NCBI GenBank assembly: GCA_965222725.1
Contig: OZ244969.1
Coordinates: 6,014,001 to 6,078,000, forward strand
Source of the DNA: GCA-2748575 sp965222725
GTDB taxonomy: Bacteria > Pseudomonadota > Gammaproteobacteria > Pseudomonadales > Ketobacteraceae
DNA length: 64,000 bases
Direction: 5' to 3'
Below the pieces are notes generated by a model. It did no database searches, was not told the origin of the DNA, and saw only the letters and a list, made by a program, of their open reading frames with translations. Below are positions 50,325 through 59,140 of the stretch, one piece after another (position 1 is the stretch's first letter; every line of letters starts with the position of its first letter). The position numbers were made by a program, and so were the translations under genes.

Positions 50325-51170
50325 TTATACCTGAAAGCTGAAACATTGGTTCTTGCCTTTCTTTTTAGCCTCGTAAAGTGCCGCATCTGCAGCCCTTATC
50401 AGGCTGTCTTTATTTTGCTTGTGCTCCAGCTCGGCAATACCAACACTCAGGGTAATCCCGTCGTCTCTGGTAAAGTGATGCAACACAGCCGAGCGTAACC
50501 GCTCGGCCAGAGCAAAAGCCTCTTTCAGTTCGGTTTTCGGCGCAATAATGGCAAGCTCCTCGCCACCATAACGGGCAGCGATATCGGAATCACGAATCGC
50601 TCTGAGCAGTATCCGGCCAATTCGCTCCAGCACCTGGTCACCCGCGCGATGGCCATGGGTATCATTGAACGTTTTGAAATCATCAACATCCGCCATCAGC
50701 AGACACAGCGGATTTTTATAGCGGTGAGCACTGTTGATTTGCTGGGTGCAAACACTTTCAAAAATCTTTCTGACATAGAGCCCGGTGAGCTCGTCGCGGG
50801 TGGCAAAGCCGGCGATCTCTCCCAGTTTGGTTTCATGAATGATTACCAGTTTTTCCGGGCGAGGCGCAACATTGGTCAGATAATCCAGGGCTGCCACGGA
50901 TATACCGGGATTGCGCCCCAGCAATTCAATCAGCTTGCGCCGGTGGCGAACGATGGCAAACCAGTGTTCGCGGGCTTCGTCAGGGGGATAGGGGCAATGG
51001 GTCAAAGACTTGAGAATGCTGGCATAGAGTGCATCGCCCCATTTTTCAGCCACAGCATTCAGCCGTTCCCGGGAGGCAGCCAGGGATTCAATAAAAACCA
51101 CATCCACCAGTTGCTCGTTCTCGAGTTGGACAAGTATCTTTTGGACTTCGTCACCAGAGGTATTATCCAT
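50325..51170 (-). CDS. Diguanylate cyclase (GGDEF domain)
   Basis: 281 residues. Residues about 1-115 are a helical sensory region of no recognised type. Residues 120-280 are a GGDEF domain with DELTGLYVRKIFE, LLMADVDDFKTFNDTHGH (metal-binding Asp) and RYGGEEL as active site. RDSD precedes it by five residues as the inhibitory I-site. It should make c-di-GMP from two GTP. Cytoplasmic, with no membrane segment. It follows, on the same strand, the MalT-like regulator gene 34 bases upstream. Confidence 0.9.
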   Translation of the reverse strand: MDNTSGDEVQKILVQLENEQLVDVVFIESLAASRERLNAVAEKWGDALYASILKSLTHCPYPPDEAREHWFAIVRHRRKLIELLGRNPGISVAALDYLTNVAPRPEKLVIIHETKLGEIAGFATRDELTGLYVRKIFESVCTQQINSAHRYKNPLCLLMADVDDFKTFNDTHGHRAGDQVLERIGRILLRAIRDSDIAARYGGEELAIIAPKTELKEAFALAERLRSAVLHHFTRDDGITLSVGIAELEHKQNKDSLIRAADAALYEAKKKGKNQCFSFQV

Positions 51171-51204
51171 ACACTCTCAGTTTAGCATCAAAAGGCTATG
51201 CTTT

Positions 51205-53769
51205 TCAGTGAGCGGCCTGATGGTCCAGCAACAGCAGACCTTCTTCCATGGCAATAGAAACCGCCTGGGAACGGTTGTTACAGTCAAGTTTCCGATAAAT
51301 GGCGCGAAGGTGAGTTTTAACGGTACCCGGCGAAATATCCAGTTTTCTGGCAATCACTTTATCCTGATCCCCGTTCACCAGTAATTTAAGAATGGTGATC
51401 TGACGCTCGGACAACACATCCAGCACACTGCCACTGCGGCCCTCGGGCCAGCGTTGCCTGGCATGTTGACGAATCTCCTTCACCAATCGCAGGCCGTCCA
51501 GATCCTGGTAAAGCTGCGTGCCCACCTGCTCCAGCAACGGTAAAACGCTTTTGCCGTGCCATAAAAACACGCCAATCAGTTGCTCACCTTCCGGCACGCT
51601 GCGGATGGCATCCCGCATATGCAACAGGGCGCTGGCCGGGTCCCGTTCATAAACCAGCAATGCCAGTTGCACTTCTGCTTTTATCACCTGATAGAACCGC
51701 TGATCGCCGGCAGCTGCATCACGAATTATCAGCAACTGTTTTCTGGCTTCTTTGTATTTGCCCTTTTTCTCCAGCCAGAGAGCGTATATCAAGCGCTCGC
51801 ACTCGGTGGAAAAACTCTGGTTGTCCAGCAATAGCGATTCTCTTTCCTTGAAGTAGGCATCCGCACGGCGCAAATCGCCAAATCGAATTTCATATTCAGC
51901 ACGCATGGCAGACACAGGCGCCCAGCCAAAAGCCCAGGACACGCCAAGAATATCGCGAAAGGCTTCGGCCTGGGCAATGGCATGACAGGCTTCCCTGGCA
52001 TCATCCCGGCTCACCGCCAGGCGGTAACGACGCATATAAGTGGTAAGGTGGTGCAGTGCCGGCGTGGTTTCTTCACAGAAACGCACCATGTTATCGGATC
52101 GTTCAAGAGCCTCGGCAAACTGAAAGGTTTCACGATAGGCATCCGTCAGCGGGTCATTCAGAATTCGCGCCCCGTCGGTTTTCATAAAACCGCTTTCCGC
52201 AAACCAGTTCATGGTTTCGTTAAAGAGAGCAATGGCCTGGGAAAAACGCCCACTCAACTCCAGTGCAGCCACCGTGTAACCGACTGCGATCACCACATCA
52301 TGGTGCTTCTTGTACTGCTTGCCCAGGGCCATGGCCTGACTCAGCGACGCCGTTGCCGCCACGACCTCGCCTTTAAGATACAAGTCCTGCCCGATAGTGG
52401 TGTACAAGCGACTCAGCATGGCCGGTGCACCTTCGCTGGCATAAGACACCGCACTCTGGGCGTTTTCCACAGCACCCTGGTAATCACCGGAAATCCTGCA
52501 GATATAGGCCCGCAATGCACTCAGGTGCACATTGGCTTTTAACCAGTGACGATGTTTCCGGGTGTGCATATCAGGTGCCAGCATCTGTTCCACCTGTTGC
52601 AGGTAAACATCCGAACCGTTGATTTTCTGATACTCGGGAAAGCACCAGACCCGGTAAACCATTAACAGCGGATCACTGTCGATATATTCCGGGGGCAAGG
52701 CTTCAAACCATTTGTGCATGTCTTCAAAGCGACCGGAATAAATAAATTGTTCTGCCACAAGATGAAGCACTTCAACACAGGCTTCCCATAACTGGAACTG
52801 CACACAAAACCCCAGCGCCTGTTCATGCTGGCCGGTGCGAGCCCAATAAACCGCCGCGCGTTTTTTCATGGCTTTGCGGGTATTCCAGGCCAGATACTGG
52901 AATTCATGACGAACTCCGGCCCGATAGATGGCTTTCAGTAAAAACTGTTTGGGTGACACCTCCTGGAAAAAACCCAGCCCCAGCAGCGATTTCAGAATTT
53001 CAGGCGCCTCAGAGTTCGCCGTTACCTTGACCAGATACTCCACATCAAATGCCGGGGCAAAGGCTGCACTGTAAAGCACCAGGCGGGCATCATCATCCAG
53101 TGGCGACAGCAGTTTAAGACTGAAGGCATTCAGCGCCGCCTGGTGACATTCAGGATCATTGTTTTGCAAGGCAATCACATGAGCCAGCGGCCAACAATAA
53201 ATGGCGGATTCATCCTCGGAAAGCGATTTGTCGATCACGCCCTGCGCCGCGCACTCCTGTGGGGAAAACATCAGTTCCTGTTCTGAAATCAGCTGGCCCT
53301 GATGCGCTACAAACCAGTCCCGCAACAAGGCCAGATCAGTCCGCATGGTTAAAATCAGCTGACACAGTGGGGCAATTGCATCCAGTAAATGCAGCAGGTT
53401 GATCTGCTGCTCCTGAGTCAGTTCGTCCAGACCGTCGAACACCACCAGGGGGCGTGAGCAATCATTCAGCCGGGCTTCGATAGCCTCGATACATTCCAGC
53501 AACGCCTGATCGAAAGCCTTGTTGGTCACCCGGATGCCTTCAAGGGAAAAGCAGCGAATGATGCGGTGCAACAACCACATGCCGTCATTGCGCCCCAGTA
53601 ACTGGCACCAGAAGGTTTCGCCGGAACGGGATTCACTGAGGTGCCTGGCCAGTGCGGTTTTGCCGAAGCCGGAAGGCGCAGACAGCAGCATATGCCGGTG
53701 TGCCTGCTCGCCTTGCAGGCCCAGTGATTGTGGTTTGATATAAGATAAGGGTGCGCGTTCCTGTGCCAT
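51205..53769 (-). CDS. LuxR family regulator of the MalT type (LAL-like)
   Basis: An 854-residue regulator. N-terminal ATPase with Walker A SAPSGFGKTALARHL (about residues 30-44) and Walker B PLVVFDGLDEL. A long middle of helical TPR-like repeats. The C-terminal LuxR helix-turn-helix (LSERQITILKLLVNGDQDKVIARKLDISPGTVKTHLRAIYRKL) lies at about 785-845. MalT-type proteins switch on ATP and an inducer, and are often blocked by partner proteins. It is divergent from the SDR gene at 54031, and this pair of genes is probably a regulator and target. GGGGGG precedes the ATG. Confidence 0.9.
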   Translation of the reverse strand: MAQERAPLSYIKPQSLGLQGEQAHRHMLLSAPSGFGKTALARHLSESRSGETFWCQLLGRNDGMWLLHRIIRCFSLEGIRVTNKAFDQALLECIEAIEARLNDCSRPLVVFDGLDELTQEQQINLLHLLDAIAPLCQLILTMRTDLALLRDWFVAHQGQLISEQELMFSPQECAAQGVIDKSLSEDESAIYCWPLAHVIALQNNDPECHQAALNAFSLKLLSPLDDDARLVLYSAAFAPAFDVEYLVKVTANSEAPEILKSLLGLGFFQEVSPKQFLLKAIYRAGVRHEFQYLAWNTRKAMKKRAAVYWARTGQHEQALGFCVQFQLWEACVEVLHLVAEQFIYSGRFEDMHKWFEALPPEYIDSDPLLMVYRVWCFPEYQKINGSDVYLQQVEQMLAPDMHTRKHRHWLKANVHLSALRAYICRISGDYQGAVENAQSAVSYASEGAPAMLSRLYTTIGQDLYLKGEVVAATASLSQAMALGKQYKKHHDVVIAVGYTVAALELSGRFSQAIALFNETMNWFAESGFMKTDGARILNDPLTDAYRETFQFAEALERSDNMVRFCEETTPALHHLTTYMRRYRLAVSRDDAREACHAIAQAEAFRDILGVSWAFGWAPVSAMRAEYEIRFGDLRRADAYFKERESLLLDNQSFSTECERLIYALWLEKKGKYKEARKQLLIIRDAAAGDQRFYQVIKAEVQLALLVYERDPASALLHMRDAIRSVPEGEQLIGVFLWHGKSVLPLLEQVGTQLYQDLDGLRLVKEIRQHARQRWPEGRSGSVLDVLSERQITILKLLVNGDQDKVIARKLDISPGTVKTHLRAIYRKLDCNNRSQAVSIAMEEGLLLLDHQAAH

Positions 53770-53947
53770 GATCCCCCCAGCGTCCTGCAGCTCTGATTAT
53801 TATTTTCGTCATTGTTTTCGGTAGATAGTACGCAAGCCCGCACGAAAACAGAACCCCGATCACCAGAGAACGGGAACAGGTTCCGAACCCAGTTAGCCAA
53901 AAACACAACCGTTTACGCGGTGAAAAGTTTCGGTTATAGTAGCTAAA

Positions 53948-53964
53948 AGTATACGGCGTATACT
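53948..53964. promoter_or_regulatory. 17-bp perfect palindromic operator (AGTATAC GGC GTATACT)
   Basis: AGTATAC and GTATACT are perfectly inverted around GGC, in the 261-bp gap between the MalT-like regulator and the SDR gene. It lies 66 bases before the SDR start. Such a TATAC-rich inverted repeat is usual for TetR-type repressors, and would be unusual for MalT-type sites. The cognate regulator is not identified. Confidence 0.5.
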
Positions 53965-54030
53965 AATTGATAAAAAGAATCCGCTGGACACAGCACAAGA
54001 CAAAAAACAGGACCAACAGAGGGGAAGCTC

Positions 54031-55431
54031 ATGTCATTCAGTTTTGAAGGTAAAGTCGCCATTGTCACCGGCGCCGGCGGCGGTCTTGGATTTGCCTACG
54101 CAAAATACCTGGCCGAACACGGCTGTAACGTGATTGTTAATGACCTGGGTGGCGGCACCTTTGGTGTGGATGGCAAGCCCAGCTCCAAAGTGGCTGAAGA
54201 AGCAGCGAAAAAGATCAACGCCCTGGGCAAAGGCAAGGCCATTGCCGACGGCCACAGCGTATCAGAATACAAAAGCGCCGAAATGATGGTGGACGCCGCC
54301 ATCAAAAACTGGGGCCGCATCGATATCATTGTCAATAATGCCGGTATTGCCAGCACCTCGGTATTTCCCAATGTCGACAAAGACGAAGTGGAGCTGCACC
54401 TGGGCGTGCACGTGATGGGTGCGGTTAACACCATGCGCGCTGCCTGGCCTTACATGGTAAAACAAAAGTTCGGTCGCATTATTAATACCGCTTCCGATTC
54501 CATGCTGGGTTTCAGCCCGCAAATCTCCTACCCCTCCATGAAATCCGCCCTGATCGGATTAACCCGTAACGTGGGCCTGCTGGGCAAGGATCACAACATT
54601 AACGTCAACGTGATTTTACCTGCCGCCTTCACCCGCCTTTCTGCCCTGTTACCGGAAAGCGATTTTCGCAATCACCTGGAACAGGATTTTCAGCCGGAAA
54701 AACTGGCACCGGTGATTTCCTATCTGTGCCATGAAAAATGCGATATTACCCGGGAAATCTTCTCTGTGGGCGGCGGCAAGTTTGCCCGCGTAGTGCTGGC
54801 GTCTTCCAATGCCATTGATGTGGACATGACCATGGAAAGCGTGGAAAAGCAGATGCAAACCGTTATGGGTGACGACACCTCTGACCTGTTCCTGCTGAAA
54901 ACCACTTTCGATGATTTGCAGAATCTGGGCTTCAGCGAAGAAGAATACAAACTCTTTTATGACATGACCGCCACCCAGGACGAACTGGGCGACATCGACG
55001 CCATTAAAATCGACAGCGTGGACAACGTCTGGGACATTACCGTGAAATCACCGGTTGGCGATCAGTTCTCTACCCTGGTGATGAAAACCGAAGGCGGCCA
55101 ATTGAAAGGCCACGTGCTTAACGAAGAACACGGCAGCCAGACGGTTCTGGATGGCAAGATCGAAAACGGCGACACCATGACCTGGAAGTGCAAACTCACC
55201 AAGCCGGTGCCCATGACCCTGACCTACACCATGCAGGCCGACAAAGACCAGCAGATCCAGGGCAAGGTGATCGGTACCCTGATGGGCAAAACCGTGATGG
55301 ATTGCGCCGTACTGGGCAAACCGGTGCAGGGCGAAAAAGCGGATACCGCCAAAGCCGAAAGCGCCCGCCAGGCGGAACTGGATTCCCAGAAAAAGCCGGG
55401 GCTGTTTTCCAAGCTGTTCAGCAAAGCGTAA
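54031..55431 (+). CDS. Short-chain dehydrogenase/reductase with extra C-terminal domain
   Basis: 466 residues. Residues 1-255 are a classical SDR: TGAGGGLGFA cofactor loop, NNAG in IIVNNAGIAST, and Tyr167/Lys171 in YPSMKSAL with a Ser at about 154. The pattern resembles peroxisomal multifunctional enzyme type 2 (3-hydroxyacyl-CoA dehydrogenase) in the first domain. Residues about 330-450 form a beta-rich domain (VWDITVKSPVGDQFSTLVM, GKIENGDTMTWKCKLTKPVPM) that I cannot name; the usual SCP2 domain is not evident. The chain ends in a charged tail with LFSKLFSKA. GAGGGG precedes the ATG. Preceded by a palindromic operator and followed by a good terminator, it is a single-gene unit. Confidence 0.85.
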   Translation: MSFSFEGKVAIVTGAGGGLGFAYAKYLAEHGCNVIVNDLGGGTFGVDGKPSSKVAEEAAKKINALGKGKAIADGHSVSEYKSAEMMVDAAIKNWGRIDIIVNNAGIASTSVFPNVDKDEVELHLGVHVMGAVNTMRAAWPYMVKQKFGRIINTASDSMLGFSPQISYPSMKSALIGLTRNVGLLGKDHNINVNVILPAAFTRLSALLPESDFRNHLEQDFQPEKLAPVISYLCHEKCDITREIFSVGGGKFARVVLASSNAIDVDMTMESVEKQMQTVMGDDTSDLFLLKTTFDDLQNLGFSEEEYKLFYDMTATQDELGDIDAIKIDSVDNVWDITVKSPVGDQFSTLVMKTEGGQLKGHVLNEEHGSQTVLDGKIENGDTMTWKCKLTKPVPMTLTYTMQADKDQQIQGKVIGTLMGKTVMDCAVLGKPVQGEKADTAKAESARQAELDSQKKPGLFSKLFSKA

Positions 55432-55441
55432 TACTGCACCG

Positions 55442-55484
55442 AACGCCCGCAACGCTCTTTATCAGGGTTTTGCGGGCGTTTTTG
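55442..55484 (+). terminator. Intrinsic terminator of the SDR gene
   Basis: AACGCCCGCAA (55442-55452) pairs with TTGCGGGCGTT (55470-55480), followed directly by TTTTG. A classical GC-rich stem with a T tail, 11 bases after the stop. Confidence 0.85.
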
Positions 55485-55503
55485 TATCTGCCGCTTCATC
55501 TGC

Positions 55504-55527
55504 CACCCGCACCCGCACCCGCACCCG
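55504..55527 (+). repeat. CACCCG hexamer repeated four times
   Basis: Four perfect tandem copies of CACCCG between the SDR terminator and the outer-membrane protein gene. The gap 55485-55707 shows no gene. Possible slippage site with no evident regulatory role. Confidence 0.5.
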
Positions 55528-55707
55528 CCCAGGCTATGCCTATTTCATATAACTGCAGGCCTTCTTACACTTTTTGGTCATATTAATGCAATATTTTCGT
55601 ATTTATTAATGAAAATCATGCATTTGCACCTACAATCTCAAGTGACGCTTTAATTAATACCAAAAGAGCCAGCAATAATACTGGCCGGAACGGAGAGAGG
55701 AAACAAC

Positions 55708-56535
55708 ATGAAGAAACTAGTCGCACATGTGGGATTGCTGGCTGCCGTGGCTACACCGGTGGCTTTTGCCGAGCCCTATGATCTGGAGTTGATCGGTTCC
55801 TACGGCCAGAGTGAACTTGACCCGGCCGAAACGGATATCTACAACCTGACGGCCATTGCCCACTTTAAAAGCGTGGAAACCCGGGAACACCCACTGGAAG
55901 AAGCCGCGTTTCTGGAACGCTCCAATTACGTCATGCTGGATTACACCCGCAATGAAACCGACCCCGGCGCCGGCGCTGATGACGCCAATGATAATGTCTT
56001 CGGCCTGGCACTGCATCTGAACACCGGCTCCCGTTACTTCATCGATTTTGGCATGGAAAAGTCCAATGAAGAAGACAGCAATCAATTTCTGAGCACTGTG
56101 GGCTTCGGTGCCTACGTTCAGGACAACATCACAGTCGATATCGCCGTTACCGACGAAACCATTGAACCCAAAGATGAAGACAAGTATTCAGGCATGGGCT
56201 ACGCACTGAATGGTCGCGGCGTTTTCAAACTGGGCGGTGAACAGGCGGTGGCCGTGGATGGCGGCCTGCAAGTGGTCGATTTTGACGACGGCAATGATAA
56301 CGAAGAAACCGTAACTCTCGGTGGCCGCTATTATTTTATGCGTACCACCCACGTGGGGCTCACCTATAGCACCACGTCCGTGGAAGATGAGGACAGTGAC
56401 AGCTTCACAGTGGAAGCCCAGCACTTTATTACCCCGATTATCGCTGTGGGTGCCAGCTTCGGTCAGCAAAGCTTTGACGAGGACGATGCCGAGGACAGAG
56501 ACTTTTACAACCTCTGGGCCAAACTCCGAATCTAG
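55708..56535 (+). CDS. Putative outer-membrane beta-barrel protein (porin-like)
   Basis: 275 residues with a signal peptide (KKLVAHVGLLAAVATPVAFA). The mature part alternates short beta strands with Asp/Glu-rich turns (YDLELIGSYGQSEL, SRYFIDFGMEKSN, FYNLWAKLRI), which is the habit of a small barrel; the last residue is Ile. It resembles proteins annotated as putative porins in marine gammaproteobacteria. The substrate is not known. GGAGAGAGG precedes the start and a strong terminator follows. Confidence 0.75.
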   Translation: MKKLVAHVGLLAAVATPVAFAEPYDLELIGSYGQSELDPAETDIYNLTAIAHFKSVETREHPLEEAAFLERSNYVMLDYTRNETDPGAGADDANDNVFGLALHLNTGSRYFIDFGMEKSNEEDSNQFLSTVGFGAYVQDNITVDIAVTDETIEPKDEDKYSGMGYALNGRGVFKLGGEQAVAVDGGLQVVDFDDGNDNEETVTLGGRYYFMRTTHVGLTYSTTSVEDEDSDSFTVEAQHFITPIIAVGASFGQQSFDEDDAEDRDFYNLWAKLRI

Positions 56536-56565
56536 TAACAACGCCTATTTACCGACTCATTATTC

Positions 56566-56596
56566 AGCCCGGCACCCCCTTCGCCGGGCTTTTTTT
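56566..56596 (+). terminator. Intrinsic terminator of the barrel protein gene
   Basis: AGCCCGGC (56566-56573) pairs with GCCGGGCT (56583-56590), followed by six more T. Textbook form, 30 bases after the stop. Confidence 0.88.
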
Positions 56597-56678
56597 ATCC
56601 CGCCTGTTCGCTTGCAGTTACCCCCGGAATATGAGAAAAACGGTGCCCCCGCTCACAGCAAGATAACGGTTAGGTTCC

Positions 56679-57722
56679 ATGAAAGAAATCACCCTTCAGA
56701 CGCCGGACGACTGGCACCTGCACTTTCGCGATGGCGATATACTGGCCGAAACCGTACCGGCCACCGCCCGCTGCTTCCGCCGCGCCATTGCCATGCCCAA
56801 TCTGGCACCGCCGGTACGTACCGCCGCCGAAGCCATGGCCTATAAAGAGCGCATTCTGGCCGCCCGCCCGCAGGGTTCCGACTTTGAACCCCTGATGACC
56901 CTGTACCTGACCGACAACACCACCCCGGAGCATATCGCTGAAGCAGCCGCCCAGGGCATCCGTGCGGTAAAACTCTACCCCGCCGGCGCCACCACCAATT
57001 CCGATGCCGCCGTGACCAATCTGGATGGCCTGAACCCGGTGCTGGAAGCTCTGGCAAAGCACAACATGCTGTTATTGGTGCATGGCGAAGTGACCGATGC
57101 CCACATTGATATTTTCGACCGGGAGCGGGAATTTATTGATCAGCGCCTGAAACCGGTTACCGAGCGCTTCCCCGAACTGAAGGTGGTATTTGAACACATC
57201 ACCACCAAAGAGGCAGCCGAGTTTGTAACGGCTGCCGGCGACAATATTGCCGCCACCATCACCCCCCAGCATCTGATGCTGAACCGCAACGATCTGCTGG
57301 TGGGCGGTATCCGCCCCCACAACTACTGCCTGCCGGTACTGAAGCGCAATATCCATCAGCAGGCATTGCGGGCAGTCGTGGCCAGTGGTTCGAAAAAGTT
57401 TTTTCTGGGTACGGATTCAGCACCCCATGAACAGGCCAAAAAGGAAACCGCCTGCGGCTGCGCCGGTTGTTACAGCGCCTGGGCAGCCCTGGAACTGTAC
57501 ACCCAGGTATTCGATGAACTGAACGCCCTGGACAAGCTGGAAGGCTTTGCCAGCCACCACGGTGCCGATTTTTACGGACTACCCCGTAACAGCGGCACAG
57601 TAACCCTGGCGAAAGAATCCTGGGCACTGCCGGAATCCATTGACCTGCCCAACGGCCGCCCCATTATCCCCTTTATGGCGGGCGCCACCGTACAGTGGAA
57701 AATACGTTCCATTAATCCCTGA
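56679..57722 (+). CDS. pyrC: Dihydroorotase (PyrC, class II type)
   Basis: A 347-residue cytoplasmic enzyme that closes carbamoyl-aspartate to dihydroorotate in pyrimidine synthesis. HLHFRDGD gives zinc ligands His13 and His15. Lys98 in AVKLYPAGATT is the residue that becomes carbamylated. VHGEVTD, VFEHITTKEA and GTDSAPHEQAKK supply the other zinc ligands and the catalytic Asp. Length and motifs match E. coli PyrC. Single gene; the stop lies in a run of three imperfect CCCTGAC direct repeats (57718-57747), which I regard as incidental. Confidence 0.96.
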   Translation: MKEITLQTPDDWHLHFRDGDILAETVPATARCFRRAIAMPNLAPPVRTAAEAMAYKERILAARPQGSDFEPLMTLYLTDNTTPEHIAEAAAQGIRAVKLYPAGATTNSDAAVTNLDGLNPVLEALAKHNMLLLVHGEVTDAHIDIFDREREFIDQRLKPVTERFPELKVVFEHITTKEAAEFVTAAGDNIAATITPQHLMLNRNDLLVGGIRPHNYCLPVLKRNIHQQALRAVVASGSKKFFLGTDSAPHEQAKKETACGCAGCYSAWAALELYTQVFDELNALDKLEGFASHHGADFYGLPRNSGTVTLAKESWALPESIDLPNGRPIIPFMAGATVQWKIRSINP

Positions 57723-57793
57723 CATAACCCCTGACGTAAGCCCTGACATTGTTTCGTTCTGGCTACTGCCTATTCCCTACCTGTACAGAATAA

Positions 57794-57814
57794 CTCGCAG
57801 CCCCGGGCTGCGAG
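57794..57814 (+). terminator. GC-rich hairpin after pyrC
   Basis: CTCGCAGCCC (57794-57803) and GGGCTGCGAG (57805-57814) are perfectly inverted around one base, 71 bases after pyrC. No T tract follows, so a terminator role is uncertain; it also precedes the next gene by 65 bases. Confidence 0.4.
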
Positions 57815-57879
57815 CCTGCACCCTGACACTGAGCAGCTATACTCAATAATCAAACCTTCTCCAGCTGTCGACCCGGTGC

Positions 57880-58998
57880 ATGATGACTGACACTAAATCA
57901 CTGAAAATTCTGATTATTGAGCGCGACAAAACCGATGTCGAGCTATTGGAAGGCATGCTGGAAGAAGAGTTTGGCGTGAACGCCATGGATCCGCAGGATG
58001 CAACCGCCGAAGCGCTGCGGCAGATGTCTCCGGATGCCATTATTCTGAATCCCGGTGGGCATCCGCTGGATCTACAGAGCGTGTGCAAAACCCTGAAAGA
58101 GCGCAATCCCAAAGCCTATATTCTTTATCTGGACGAAGCCGAGTCCCTGGACCGCCAGGTGGACGCTTACGATGCCGGTTGCGACGACTACCTCACCAAA
58201 CCCTTTAACCCCCTGGAGGTTTACCACAAAATAAAAACCAATATTCTGTCGGTGTCGAAAACAGCCAAGCTGATGGACCAGGCCAATCAGGCCCGCAACA
58301 TGGCTTTCAATATGATGGAAGCCAACAGCGAACTGGGCACCATACTGCGTTTTATCGAACAGGTAATTACCACCCGGGATTACGACGATCTGGGCCATGC
58401 CCTGCAGGAAGCCGGCGATAACTTTGGCATTCATCTGGCGATTCAGCTGCGAGCCCATGCCGGTGACCTGAATTTTAACTGCAAGGCCGAGTCGGACATT
58501 GCCCGGTTGCTGAGTGCCGCCACGCTGGACGGGCGCATTATTGAAAACGGCCGGCGCCTGATTCTGAGCAGAAAACATGTGGCTTTCTTTGCCACCAAAC
58601 TACCCGCCGATGAGGAAAAGTATGGCCGCCTGAAGGATAACCTGGCCATTCTGTTGAATGCGGCCGAAGCCAAAATGACCTCGCTGATTGTGGAACTCTC
58701 AAGGGATGCCGAACGTGAAGCACTGTTGGATGAAGTGATGGGAAAAGTCATTAACAGTATGACAGCCATTCACCAGCACTACGAAAACCACGAAGGCGAC
58801 ATCCGGCAGATTTCCCAGGAATTCAAAGACCATCTGGAAACCATTCTGCTTGCCATTGATCTGGACGAAAAACAGGAAGAAGCCCTGCTTAAATCAGTGC
58901 ACAACTTTCTGGACCGGATGATGGATACCGAAGCCACCAAAACACTGATTCAGGATTCATTCAAATCCCTGTTAATGGACCTTAAAAAGGTGCGCTGA
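57880..58998 (+). CDS. Receiver-like protein lacking the phosphorylated Asp, with helical C-terminal half
   Basis: 372 residues. Residues 8 to about 125 have the response-regulator fold: LKILIIERDKTD at strand 1, and AGCDDYLTKPFNP with the conserved Lys107 at strand 5. The phosphorylation Asp of strand 3 is Asn57 (AIILNPGG), and the Ser/Thr of strand 4 is not evident (YLDEAES). So it is probably a phosphorylation-independent pseudo-receiver. Residues 130-372 are helical, with no recognised output domain; the end resembles a dimerising helical bundle. Single gene. The partner is unknown. Confidence 0.8.
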   Translation: MMTDTKSLKILIIERDKTDVELLEGMLEEEFGVNAMDPQDATAEALRQMSPDAIILNPGGHPLDLQSVCKTLKERNPKAYILYLDEAESLDRQVDAYDAGCDDYLTKPFNPLEVYHKIKTNILSVSKTAKLMDQANQARNMAFNMMEANSELGTILRFIEQVITTRDYDDLGHALQEAGDNFGIHLAIQLRAHAGDLNFNCKAESDIARLLSAATLDGRIIENGRRLILSRKHVAFFATKLPADEEKYGRLKDNLAILLNAAEAKMTSLIVELSRDAEREALLDEVMGKVINSMTAIHQHYENHEGDIRQISQEFKDHLETILLAIDLDEKQEEALLKSVHNFLDRMMDTEATKTLIQDSFKSLLMDLKKVR

Positions 58999-59140
58999 CA
59001 CCCGCTTATATCCCTTTGTAGGTATACCCAAAGAACCCTGGCCGCTCCCCGATTGTTGACCGAAGTCAAATCAGTGATTTTGACGATGCTGCTACAGTTT
59101 CGTGAAATGATTTTTAACTGACTTGTCGGGGTAACCTGTT

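Noticed and set aside
57718..57747. Three CCCTGAC direct repeats at the end of pyrC as a regulatory array
   Set aside because: Short, imperfect and overlapping the stop codon; probably chance or slippage.
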